From positions 1-64,000 of the forward strand of contig NZ_JAUXMX010000029.1 of NCBI RefSeq assembly GCF_030683065.1: a stretch of DNA of 64,000 nt. Direction: 5' to 3'. Shown one piece after another: positions 45,356-53,472 of the stretch (position 1 is the first letter of the stretch; each line of letters opens with the position of its first letter). A program made the translations under genes and the position numbers. Below the pieces are notes generated by a model. It saw only the letters and a list, made by a program, of their open reading frames with translations. It searched no databases and was not told where the DNA came from. This stretch comes from Pseudomonas sp. Lineage in GTDB: Bacteria; Pseudomonadota; Gammaproteobacteria; Pseudomonadales; Pseudomonadaceae.

Positions 45356-48300
45356 TCATTCCTTGAACATCGAAGACAGTTCTGGTGGCAGGCCGTCTTC
45401 GATCGCGACAGGAAGCTCGAAAAGCGTCCAACCTTTGGCAACTGCTACCTCTCGGGTGGCACTGGAGAGTTTGCCAACTAGCGCTGCGACGAAGTAAGGG
45501 CGCCAGACAAACGGCAATTCTTGCTCCGCGAGGGTGATCGGTGTGTCATCAGGCTCAGGGATGCCCGCCGCCTTGAACACCGCCGACCAAGGTTCGCCTT
45601 CTTCAGTCTGGGTGCGTCCCGCGACAGGGACAATTTCGCCGCGAGCGAGATCGACAAGAAATTGCTGGGCTTCGAGCCTGGTGCGGTCGATCATTTCATG
45701 ATCGGGTTGGTTGAAATAAGATAGAAGGCACCGGTAGCAGCCACGAACACAGGCCTCACCTTCGCGACTAGTGAGGAGCCCTGCATCCCCAGCGACTATT
45801 GCTTCATCGACCTTGTCGAAGTGCATCAGATCCAGCGCCGCGCGCGCAACTTTGCCCAGAGCGGCAGGGTCCTCAACCAGACGATTGAGAACCCCGGCCC
45901 CGCCTTCTGTGGCTTCATAGGCAAGGATTGCTCGCCGATTGTCGCGTGCGGGAAGCGGCTCGCCGAGAACCTCGCCCTCCTCAAGCTGGAAGACAACCTC
46001 GACCCCCCGCATCAACGCATGCTGAACCGTGGTGATTGACTCGGGCGCATAGACATGGGGCTCTGTGAACCGAAAGAGGAGTGCGTTTTTATTATCACGC
46101 ACGATCGGGACAATCCGAACTGGCTTGACAACATCAGGCGGAACATCGACTTCCGGATCCTCGTCCACCGACTTGGCCCAGTAGCCGCTGCGAGGATCGA
46201 TATGGAATCCAAAGACGGTCTGATCCTTGCGCCGCCTCAACCCCTTGTTGATACGACTAATTTCAGCGCTATTGGCGTATTGCAAACTGAGGATGGACTT
46301 GTCGTCGCATCGAAATTCTGCCTCTGTGATTTGTAGGCACCCGTCTCGCTTAGGCCAGGAAAAGACGGTCTGAATGTCAAAACCTTGGCGTACACGCTCT
46401 TCGTCATTGGCCGTAATTCGCTCTGCGGGGGCGGCTTCGACGTTGTCAATTCGAAGCGTGTGTTTGACCGGGACCTCTCCTGCCATGGGAGCACCGCACG
46501 CATGGCACCGCTCGACCTCTCCTTCGTGGCACGCACCACAGTTCGAACATATGTAAATGTCCTTGGTGGCAAGCTCCGAACCATCTCCGGAACGGGCTTG
46601 CGGCGGTAGCTTGGCCTTCATCACACGGTAGGCACGTCCCTCGTGATAGATCAGGCTGCGCGGTCCGAACTCCGAAATAGCCAAAAAACGAGCACGCTGG
46701 AGGAAGGAGCCGGATTTTCCTTCTCCGGGCACGAAGGCATAGAGTGGAAGACGCGGAAAATTGTACCCGGGTAGAAACCCCTCGGTTGCGAGGTACCGAT
46801 AGGAATAGAAATCCGAGCCATTCGACGCTTTGCCCTGCTCCAGAATTGCAATCTGATCGCTCGCCTGCATCTGCGCGGCTTTGATCTTGCGCCGGTCGGC
46901 ACCTGATAGACCGGTGATCTCAGAGCGGATATTTGCTTCCATCAACTGGGTCCTCGCCGAGTCGTAGAGCTCCCGCCAGCGTTCAAAGGCGCGATCGAAC
47001 TCTTGCGGAGCGCGCATAGCGACCTCAAGCACGAAATCATCCGGATCGCCCATCCAGACAGGTTTCAGATCGTTCACCGAAGACAGTATTTGGTCGAGCA
47101 CCTGTTTCATGGGTGCTCGCGCAGTCGTCACCAGACCGGGCTGTCGAATGACCTGGAGGATCTCTTCTTTCAGCGGGTATTTCGTCTGCTTGAGGTCAAG
47201 AATTTCTGGAATGTCGGGTGATAGAGCCAGACGCGCCTCGGCCAGCCAAACGGCGTGCAAGTGCGATCGAACAAGTTCCTCGTTCGTGATGTCGAGGGCG
47301 GGCGGACGGACTATCCCCGCAACCATGTCGTTACGCCGCTCAAAGAAATATTGGTCGTGAGGTGACTGAGCGGCGCAATAGGTCACGATAACCGCAGCTT
47401 GTCCGGATCGTCCGGCCCGACCCGCGCGCTGGGCATAATTCGCAGGCGTTGGGGGTACGTTTCGCAGATAGACGGCGTTCAGCGCTGAGATATCAACACC
47501 AAGCTCCATGGTTGGAGAGCAAAACAACACAGGCAAAAACTGATTTGACTCGCCGGTGGCCTTTATCTCAGCACTGTTCTCTATGAGTTTCTCGCGATCG
47601 TCAGCCTCGAAGCGAAATCGCCACTCGCGCCATTCACGTTGCTTCTGCGAAACCTGCGCTGTGTGTTCGCGTCCCTCTTGACCCCAATAGGTGCTGTACC
47701 CGCTCTTTAAATCGGCGGCAATCGTGTTGTAAAGATCGTGGAAATATCGATTGCCTTTGGCAGCGCCTTCCAGCACAGCTTGTCCGGGAACCAACCGGAC
47801 GGCCGACGGAGACAGTCGCCAGCCATGGAGGTCAGTGTCGACCTCAACTGGCGACACAAGTCCTTCTCGAGCAAAGAGCTCCATGAAATTCGTCATGAGA
47901 GTCAAGTATTCTGCCTTGCCGAGTTTCTTCCCGATAGCGCTCTTTCGGTTGATCCTACGCGCGATGCGTGAGTTATGACCTGCACGGATGATCGTCTGTT
48001 CCTCCCGAAGGCCTACTCGGTCTTTTCCGGGCGCTTGCAAGAAAAGGGTCGTCCGTCCTCGCGGCATTTCTTTCTGGTCTATTGCCCACGGGCTACGCAG
48101 AAGAGATCGCGATTTCTGAGCAACCGTATCGAGGATCGCCAAATCAAGCGCTTCCGTGCCGACGGCCAGTCCTTCAAGCATCGATCCGAGAATGTCGGAA
48201 AGCACCTTTTGACGTCTGCTCACTTCCAGAGCGGCGAGTTCCGGGAGAATAGCGGCAAGGCTATCGCCATCTTCGGCGATATCCTTGAGGCCGACGAAGT

Positions 48301-50527
48301 CGACGTCCAAAAGCTCCAAGACGGAAAGGCTCGGATTAGTGTAGCGCCAACCGCGACGCAAATCCGTCCAGACCCGGTGCGCCAGCACTTTAGCTAGTGC
48401 GCGCTGTGCGTCTTCTCGGACCACGGCCCCTACATCTGGGTCTAGCATCCAATGGATACGCGCGTCTTTGTTCGATGCGGTAAACCCGAGTGCCTTGACA
48501 ACGCGGAGACCGAATTCGTCCTCTGCCAGGCCGTCCTTACCAGCATCGAGGACCGCCCGTAGAATTGCACCGCGCAGAAGACTTACGAAGAGAAAATCGT
48601 TGAAGTGCCCAGCCTGTAGTGCGGCATCCTGTCTATTGTCAGTGAATCCAAGCAGTTTGCGTTTCTCGGCGGGAACGCCGCTTTGACTCCCATTCATCCA
48701 TTCAAGTGCTGTCGACACAAGGTGGGTCGTCGCGGAACTACGACCTTCGCCTGAAAGCCCAGCGAGCTTGCTTCGTTCGCGCATGCTCGGGTGCGGCTGG
48801 TCGAGGCAGCACGGACAGAAGCCGAGCTTACCCGGGATGAACCAAAACGATCTTCCGGAACTGCTGTATCGACCATCAGGACCGACAGCAACCATACGCG
48901 GCAGTCTAGCCTTACGGTTAGCGCGCAGGCGTTCAATGCCGTTTCGCTCTTCGCGCCAGTCTTCCGGGTAGTTCTCAATATCCCCGTTGAAGACATATTC
49001 ACTGCCCTCCGCAGCCGTGGGCGTGAGATATCCGGCGATGTCGTCTTCTTGATCGTCGATTGGTGTATCGTCGATGCTTCTTGGAGTAAAACGTTCGCCG
49101 TCGGCGTCTTCTGTCTTGGTCACTACGTGGAACTCGTGACCACACACGCGGCAAAAACGGGTCGGATACAGGCGATTGCCCGGTGTATCCGGGTCTTCGA
49201 GTTGTCCTTCGAACAGGACTTGTCGCGGCTGTGCCGTGAGAGTCGTAAATATCTCGCCGGCGCCAGAAATGAACCTATGGAGTTTGAATGCCAGAAATGC
49301 TGCTGTGTCCGTTCCACCGCGTTCGTTTTCCGGCAAGCTCACTTTTGTAAGGAACTTCTCGAAGCTGACCCTGCAGGTTTCCGGATCGACTCCGCTATGT
49401 TTTGCCAGCAATGCGACTGCATGACCGAAAGGGACCGGCTTCTGGCGTTTGAGTTCCTTGCCGTCGTCAAGACCAATCGCGAGCTCGGCCCAGACCGCCA
49501 GCGGATGCCGCCGCAAAATCTCGTCCGTCAGAACATCCGGGAGATCTTCGGTCAGGACCGCTGCGAGCTTCGGTCGAATATCGTCGAGCTTGAGCAGATC
49601 GTCCGTGGCGCGCTGAAGCGATTCGTCAATCACCGCGTCAGGTCCGATCGAGACACCGAATAGGCGCGAAGCGACACTGGAGACTGCCTGTGCCCTGCCG
49701 GTATCCGATCCCTCGCTAGCCATCGTGGCTGACGTTCCGATGCAGATCGGTGACCTGTCTGGCGCGCAACGGTTCCTGAGCCGCCGCACAAGGATGGCTA
49801 CGTCTGCGCCTTGTCGACCGCGATAAGTGTGGAGCTCATCAAGTACGATGAACTCTAGACCGCCAGCATTCTCGATAACCTTGGTGTCCAGATCATCCTG
49901 TCGTGTCAGCAACAACTCGGCCATCATAAAGTTGGTAAGCAGGATGTCCGGTGGGTTGTCTGCTATCCGCTGGCGATCTTCTTGGCTTTCCTGGCCTGTG
50001 TAGCGCCGTACGATGGGCTTCAGTTCCTGAGGTAGGCCCGATTGAGAGATGAATTTCTCGATCTCCTTGATCTGGCTATTGGCGAGCGCATTCATCGGGT
50101 AAACGATAATTGCTCTGGTCTTCCGGGGTTGCCCGCGCTTTCGTGCCTTCACGATGGCATCAACGACCGGGACAAAGAAGCAAAGCGACTTCCCTGAGCC
50201 GGTTCCCGTTGTGACCACGTAACTCTGACCTGCCCGAGCTTTGGCTATGGATTGTGCCTGGTGCCGATAAAGCCGGAGTGGTGTCGTGTCGAATCTAAAG
50301 ATTTTGCCCGTGGCCTCGTCGAGGTCTCCGGACCTGACCAGATCGTCCACGGTCGGCCCGGACAAATAGCGCGGGTTCAACGACAGGAGTGCGTCTGGCC
50401 AAAAGCGACCTACAGCATATTGGTGTTCGATCTGAGCACTTAGGTCGTCTGCCTGAATAGTTGTAAAAGACCGTGAAAATCGGGCGTAAGAGTCGATTAG
50501 ATGATGCTCAAATTCGAAGGCCTTCAT
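45356..50527 (-). CDS. large DEAD helicase with DUF1998 C-terminus (DrmA-DrmB-like fusion)
   Basis: A 1723-aa protein, first gene of the five-gene operon. N-terminal YprA/MrfA-type helicase: Q-motif YRHQAQSI, Walker A at 108-114 (Lys113), DELH box at 230-233 (VLDELHTYRGRQGADV), motif III GTSATM, and motif VI QRAGRAGRSGQ near residue 1030. Cysteine pairs occur near 456 (FCRVCGHEF), 570 (FCPCC) and 1326-1346 (CSNCGACHEG... CHACG), then the DUF1998 tail with ATEGGAG and Cys1593, Cys1597, Cys1600 (ACVRGCYRC...NQPDH). DISARM splits helicase (DrmA) and DUF1998 (DrmB) into two proteins; Druantia DruE and MrfA combine both in one. It probably loads on and unwinds invading DNA. GGGGA precedes ATG 50527. 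Confidence 0.87.
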   Translation of the reverse strand: MKAFEFEHHLIDSYARFSRSFTTIQADDLSAQIEHQYAVGRFWPDALLSLNPRYLSGPTVDDLVRSGDLDEATGKIFRFDTTPLRLYRHQAQSIAKARAGQSYVVTTGTGSGKSLCFFVPVVDAIVKARKRGQPRKTRAIIVYPMNALANSQIKEIEKFISQSGLPQELKPIVRRYTGQESQEDRQRIADNPPDILLTNFMMAELLLTRQDDLDTKVIENAGGLEFIVLDELHTYRGRQGADVAILVRRLRNRCAPDRSPICIGTSATMASEGSDTGRAQAVSSVASRLFGVSIGPDAVIDESLQRATDDLLKLDDIRPKLAAVLTEDLPDVLTDEILRRHPLAVWAELAIGLDDGKELKRQKPVPFGHAVALLAKHSGVDPETCRVSFEKFLTKVSLPENERGGTDTAAFLAFKLHRFISGAGEIFTTLTAQPRQVLFEGQLEDPDTPGNRLYPTRFCRVCGHEFHVVTKTEDADGERFTPRSIDDTPIDDQEDDIAGYLTPTAAEGSEYVFNGDIENYPEDWREERNGIERLRANRKARLPRMVAVGPDGRYSSSGRSFWFIPGKLGFCPCCLDQPHPSMRERSKLAGLSGEGRSSATTHLVSTALEWMNGSQSGVPAEKRKLLGFTDNRQDAALQAGHFNDFLFVSLLRGAILRAVLDAGKDGLAEDEFGLRVVKALGFTASNKDARIHWMLDPDVGAVVREDAQRALAKVLAHRVWTDLRRGWRYTNPSLSVLELLDVDFVGLKDIAEDGDSLAAILPELAALEVSRRQKVLSDILGSMLEGLAVGTEALDLAILDTVAQKSRSLLRSPWAIDQKEMPRGRTTLFLQAPGKDRVGLREEQTIIRAGHNSRIARRINRKSAIGKKLGKAEYLTLMTNFMELFAREGLVSPVEVDTDLHGWRLSPSAVRLVPGQAVLEGAAKGNRYFHDLYNTIAADLKSGYSTYWGQEGREHTAQVSQKQREWREWRFRFEADDREKLIENSAEIKATGESNQFLPVLFCSPTMELGVDISALNAVYLRNVPPTPANYAQRAGRAGRSGQAAVIVTYCAAQSPHDQYFFERRNDMVAGIVRPPALDITNEELVRSHLHAVWLAEARLALSPDIPEILDLKQTKYPLKEEILQVIRQPGLVTTARAPMKQVLDQILSSVNDLKPVWMGDPDDFVLEVAMRAPQEFDRAFERWRELYDSARTQLMEANIRSEITGLSGADRRKIKAAQMQASDQIAILEQGKASNGSDFYSYRYLATEGFLPGYNFPRLPLYAFVPGEGKSGSFLQRARFLAISEFGPRSLIYHEGRAYRVMKAKLPPQARSGDGSELATKDIYICSNCGACHEGEVERCHACGAPMAGEVPVKHTLRIDNVEAAPAERITANDEERVRQGFDIQTVFSWPKRDGCLQITEAEFRCDDKSILSLQYANSAEISRINKGLRRRKDQTVFGFHIDPRSGYWAKSVDEDPEVDVPPDVVKPVRIVPIVRDNKNALLFRFTEPHVYAPESITTVQHALMRGVEVVFQLEEGEVLGEPLPARDNRRAILAYEATEGGAGVLNRLVEDPAALGKVARAALDLMHFDKVDEAIVAGDAGLLTSREGEACVRGCYRCLLSYFNQPDHEMIDRTRLEAQQFLVDLARGEIVPVAGRTQTEEGEPWSAVFKAAGIPEPDDTPITLAEQELPFVWRPYFVAALVGKLSSATREVAVAKGWTLFELPVAIEDGLPPELSSMFKE

Positions 50528-50718
50528 TGACTATCCCCAAGCGTGCCGCCGACGATGCATACATAGTCAGGAGCAGGCTCCGACCGTGCAGTACGTTGTT
50601 TTTCTGTCTGGGAGACCTCATTGGCGAGATTGAGAGTCTAATAGACTCGCGGCGGAGCAGTCGCCGAACAAGGGTTGGAACGATACGCCCCCAAAGCCTC
50701 TTCCCCCAGCACCCTTCG

Positions 50719-50745
50719 TTCTTAGGAGGTTCCAGGTCCTAAGAA
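50719..50745. promoter_or_regulatory. perfect inverted repeat upstream of the DISARM-like operon
   Basis: TTCTTAGGA at 50,719-50,727 and TCCTAAGAA at 50,737-50,745, with a 9-base loop. It lies about 190 bases upstream of the first operon gene and just beyond the decayed gene. The size and symmetry suit a repressor operator; no T run follows on either strand, so a terminator is less likely. The rest of 50,528-50,800 shows no gene. Confidence 0.45.
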
Positions 50746-50800
50746 TGCAAAAACCTAGCGAGCATAGGAGGAAAGGGCAACGAGATTTGCCGTATTCCGC

Positions 50801-51054
50801 TCAGAACATCCCGACGCGCGATAAAAACTGTGCAAGCGCTTTCTGCCTGAGCAGACGCCTCGCGACCGTCTCATCAATCCATGCTACGAAGGTATTCAGG
50901 GTAGGGTCTCCGGATCGGATGACTGAGCCCGAAGCAGGGACAGGAAAGCTTCATACTGCTGGATCTGCATCATCGTCTCAATGCACGCGTCCATGGCACG
51001 GTGGCGTTCATCGTCGAGTTTCTGTGGCGGGCCCTGCCATCCTGCTGTCGTGTT
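50801..51054 (-). pseudogene. decayed C-terminal part of the neighbouring HTH-like protein gene
   Basis: Read on the minus strand, one frame from 51,054 to about 50,915 encodes protein-like text (LDDERHRAMDACIETMMQI, then QQYEAFLSLLRAQ) and ends at a TGA (50,896-50,898). Another frame takes over at about 50,910 and continues with DPTLNTFVAWIDETVARRL to a TGA at 50,801-50,803. A single indel near 50,905-50,915 would join them. The combined tail (about 80 residues) directly follows the stop of the 233-aa gene, so the original protein was probably about 320 aa. There is no start codon of its own at the proper place. Confidence 0.5.
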
Positions 51055-51059
51055 TTAGT

Positions 51060-51761
51060 TTACTTTAAGTGCCTGTTGTCCTCCGCGCGGTCTTTCTCGG
51101 CCGCCGCATAGATCTCAACGCCGACGAGAAAGTCGATCATCTCGTCCTCAATCGCCCGGCGTACGCCATCTTTCCAGTTTCGGCGCAGATCCTTGTGATG
51201 GAGATCGTCCAGAGCAAGCGTGAGCTTTCCCGCTATATGCGCATCTTCCTTCAGCGACAGGCAAAGCTCCTGACCGTCAACTATGAGTTTGGCGCCACCG
51301 GTATCATATCTCCAAGAGTACCCGCATGCTTCAGTCGCCCGGAAAATGTCATTGACCAAGAGGACCGTCCGGCTGATGGCACTGGGCGAGATGTCGATGC
51401 GGAAGCATTCATTGATGCAGATTTTGTAACGCCCCTCAGACGGGAGAGCCTTATCCAGGGCCTCGGCAAGAGCCTTGGCGGAGTGATGGAGTCGGTCATC
51501 TGATGCCTCGGCGGTCGTCTCGCTGCCGTAGATGACCACCTGTTCGATAGTCTTCTTCTGCGCCTGCGGCAGAGGTGTTTGCTGGACTTTCTTCCCTGCG
51601 TTGATCTTCGCCCAGTGTCCCGCCGGGGGTACAGGGATCTCGTGGTTAACGCAGATTTTCCGGAGACTTGTGCTTGAGATGCCGAAGTCCTTCGCTGCGT
51701 GGATCATCGGCTTCTGCCATACGAGGTTGTAGAGAGCTTCTCTGCTGATCTTTTTCGGCAT
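51060..51761 (-). CDS. island protein with atypical HTH N-terminus, probably truncated
   Basis: A 233-aa reading frame. The N-terminal 60 residues (SREALYNLVWQKPMIHAAK, DFGISSTSLRKICVNHEIP, PPAGHWAKINAGKK) have the pattern of an uncharacterised family common in mobile islands, which looks like a helix-turn-helix followed by a YWAK/HWAK turn. The rest is mixed alpha/beta with no known motif. Family function unknown. The stop at 51,060 is followed by protein-like sequence in other frames (50,801-51,054), so this copy has probably lost its C-terminus by frameshift or internal stop. It is therefore likely inactive or altered. It lies between the integrase and the DISARM-like operon, all on the minus strand. 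Confidence 0.55.
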   Translation of the reverse strand: MPKKISREALYNLVWQKPMIHAAKDFGISSTSLRKICVNHEIPVPPAGHWAKINAGKKVQQTPLPQAQKKTIEQVVIYGSETTAEASDDRLHHSAKALAEALDKALPSEGRYKICINECFRIDISPSAISRTVLLVNDIFRATEACGYSWRYDTGGAKLIVDGQELCLSLKEDAHIAGKLTLALDDLHHKDLRRNWKDGVRRAIEDEMIDFLVGVEIYAAAEKDRAEDNRHLK

Positions 51762-52090
51762 GTCGTTCTTGTTATTGGGATGAATTGGGTATGTGGAGTC
51801 TCAGGACTCCCATTCAAGTACTAGTAGTGAGGTGGACGGATGATTTTTGCGCGGAGCTCGCCTCTGCCTTTTGGGCTCACTTCGCTATAGATATTAATAG
51901 CGAAGTGAGTCCAATTCAGAGGGGTAGCTGAAGCCCCCCACCCAGGCAGCAATCAAAGCCCCGCGCTAGTCTGCCGCATGAGCTTTTTCCGCCGGTGAAA
52001 TTGTTCTGAATTTTTTCAATCTCTCCGGACAGTGTTTTGGGGGACCACACGATAATTCCGACTTTCTTCCGTAGAAAAAGGTGTACTCCC
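51762..52090. other. non-coding region downstream of the integrase
   Basis: These 329 bases hold no convincing gene. They contain the long inverted repeat at 51,873-51,912 and a shorter one, GGAGTC/GACTCC (51,795-51,800 and 51,805-51,810), about 35-50 bases upstream of the 233-aa gene start. The latter may be part of that gene's control region. Confidence 0.4.
51873..51912. repeat. 16-bp inverted repeat inside the island's right end
   Basis: Arms at 51,873-51,888 and 51,897-51,912 match at 15 of 16 positions around an 8-base AT-rich loop (AGATATTA). The longest palindrome seen in the island. There is no T tail on either strand, which argues against a simple terminator for the integrase gene; a recombination accessory site, origin-like cruciform or operator are alternatives. 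Confidence 0.6.
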
Positions 52091-53158
52091 CTAAGGGCCA
52101 CTAGTCGGTCGAGAAAGGCCGGGAGGCAGCGACTGGCGGTGTTCTGAACTTTTTTCGGCGGAGCGGGCCGGATCCAGCTTCAAGGCCACGTTCTCGGCCT
52201 TGAGATGCGTGTAGCGGAAGAGCATCCGGCCGTCGCGATGTCCCGTGATGAGCGCCACCTCCGGCACGTTCAGCCCCATCTCGAAGAAGCGGCTGGTCGC
52301 TTCATGCCGCAGGTCGTGGAAGCGCAGGTCCACGAGCCCGGCCTTCTTCACGATCCGCTGCCACGAGAGCTTCACGGCCTCCGCCGACATCGGCAGGACC
52401 AGATCCTCCTTATTGGGCAGCTCCCACAGTATACGGATGGCTTCGGGCGTCAGCGGGACGGTGCGCGAGAAACCGTTCTTCGTGAGCGGCAGATGCGCCG
52501 TCCGGGCTGCGAGGTCGATATGGCGCCACCGAAGGCCGAGCAGCTCGCCTCGCCGCATGGCTGTCTCCACCGCCAGCCTGATGACGGGCTCGATCAGCTT
52601 GTTGCGGCAGGTTCTCGCGGCCTCGATCAGCGCTTCGAATTCGCCATCCTTCAGCCGCCGGTCCCGTCCCGGCGGACGGACGAGCTTCCTGACCATCGTC
52701 ACGGGGTTGTGCGGGATCGGCAGGCCCCATTCCTGCTGACCGATCTTGATCGCGTGCTGGATGAGGTTGAGGTCCTTGTTGACGGTTGCCGGGCCGACTT
52801 CCTCACGCCTCACATCCCGGTACGCCGCCAGATGCTTCGCCGAGAGCTGCTCCAGCGTGTAGGCGCAGATCGGCCGTCTGAGTAACGCCACAAGTACGGC
52901 CGTTTCAGGATCGCGCCCCCGCTTCCTGGGCGTGATTTCGTCTTTGTACCGATGAAGAAGGTCGCCCAGCGTCAGCTGCGCGAGAATGCGCGGATCATCG
53001 CGCAAGCATCCGGTATCGGCCTGATGCTCGAGCTGTCGCGCCCAGAGCGAAGCGTCGGCCTTGGTCGGGAAGCTCTTCGAGAGAGGAGGGAGCCCTTTGC
53101 GGCGGACGACAACCTGCCATGTGGTGCCGCGCTTACGAAACGTCGCCATCGATTTCAT
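52091..53158 (-). CDS. int: tyrosine site-specific integrase
   Basis: A phage/island-type tyrosine recombinase of about 355 aa. The N-terminal part (ATFRKRGTTWQVVVRRKGLP) is an arm-binding-like domain, then a SAM-like core-binding domain (~65-160). The catalytic domain shows the first Arg in AMRRGELLGLRW, HDLRHEA (His-x-x-Arg-His), GHRDGRM and the nucleophile Tyr in FRYTHL. ATG 53158 or 53149 is the likely start; an upstream TTG at 53170 is possible. No strong ribosome site is visible. It sits about 90 bases from the right repeat at the tRNA-Val gene and is transcribed away from it, the standard layout for tRNA-targeting integrases. It catalyses island insertion and excision. Confidence 0.92.
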   Translation of the reverse strand: MKSMATFRKRGTTWQVVVRRKGLPPLSKSFPTKADASLWARQLEHQADTGCLRDDPRILAQLTLGDLLHRYKDEITPRKRGRDPETAVLVALLRRPICAYTLEQLSAKHLAAYRDVRREEVGPATVNKDLNLIQHAIKIGQQEWGLPIPHNPVTMVRKLVRPPGRDRRLKDGEFEALIEAARTCRNKLIEPVIRLAVETAMRRGELLGLRWRHIDLAARTAHLPLTKNGFSRTVPLTPEAIRILWELPNKEDLVLPMSAEAVKLSWQRIVKKAGLVDLRFHDLRHEATSRFFEMGLNVPEVALITGHRDGRMLFRYTHLKAENVALKLDPARSAEKSSEHRQSLPPGLSRPTSGP

Positions 53159-53246
53159 CCAGTGTGACAAAAGTGTGCCAAACCGGCGTTTCAGCGATTT
53201 TTCGTGGAATGGTCCGAGGAGCTAACCCATTGAATTTTCTTTGGAA

Positions 53247-53299
53247 TTCAATGGTGGACGGTACTGGACTCGAACCAGTGACCCCTGCGATGTGAACAC
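53247..53299. repeat. right attachment repeat, within tRNA-Val
   Basis: Identical over 53 bases to 26,561-26,613. It starts 5 bases beyond the tRNA CCA end and stops in the 5' strand of the anticodon stem. Since the 5' half of the tRNA lies only on this side, the 3' half here was supplied by the island and keeps the tRNA functional. Confidence 0.93.
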
Positions 53300-53327
53300 A
53301 GTGCTCTACCAACTGAGCTAACCGTCC
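53252..53327 (-). tRNA. tRNA-Val(CAC)
   Basis: A complete 76-base cloverleaf with encoded CCA: acceptor GGACGGT paired with ACCGTCC, D-arm GCTC/GAGC, anticodon stem CTGTG/CGCAG, loop TTCACAT with anticodon CAC (53,292-53,294 on the complement), T-arm CTGGTTCGAGTCCAG. It decodes GTG. Target site of the island. Confidence 0.95.
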
Positions 53328-53472
53328 GTCCGAGGTGCCCGTCTATAGGCTTTGCTCCCGCGCCAAGTCAAGCCGTTCAGGCCGTTGCGGCCGTGGCTTT
53401 CGCGACCGGCCGTCTGCGTTATGCTGAGGGCCAATAAGGCGCCAAACGGTGCCGCGAAGCGGGAGGATCGTC

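Larger units (their letters stand above)
26561..53299. mobile_element. tRNA-Val-integrated genomic island with defence genes
   Basis: Bounded by an exact 53-bp direct repeat (26,561-26,613 and 53,247-53,299) that includes the 3' 48 bases of tRNA-Val(CAC). A tyrosine recombinase gene lies just inside the right repeat. The base composition is visibly lower in GC than the flanks over most of its length. Excision by recombination between the repeats would release a circle of 26,686 bp and leave an intact tRNA gene. No conjugation, replication initiation or phage structural genes are seen, so it is an integrative island dependent on outside transfer help. Cargo: helicase-nuclease, primase-helicase, HTH protein, one hypothetical gene, the five-gene DISARM-like operon and a decayed gene. 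Confidence 0.93.

Noticed and set aside
35354..50527. Calling the operon simply class 1 DISARM
   Set aside because: No DrmC phospholipase-D gene or separate DrmB gene is present, the gene order differs, and two additional genes are tightly coupled; DISARM-like is as far as the sequence supports.
50745..51068. A 107-codon plus-strand frame upstream of the defence operon
   Set aside because: It is opposite the decayed minus-strand gene, whose translation looks far more like protein.
51916..52101. A 61-codon minus-strand frame starting inside the integrase C-terminus
   Set aside because: No ribosome site and no similarity to small integrase-linked proteins; probably chance.
26561..53299. Prophage interpretation of the island
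   Set aside because: There is an integrase and a tRNA target but no capsid, tail, terminase, lysis or phage repressor gene.
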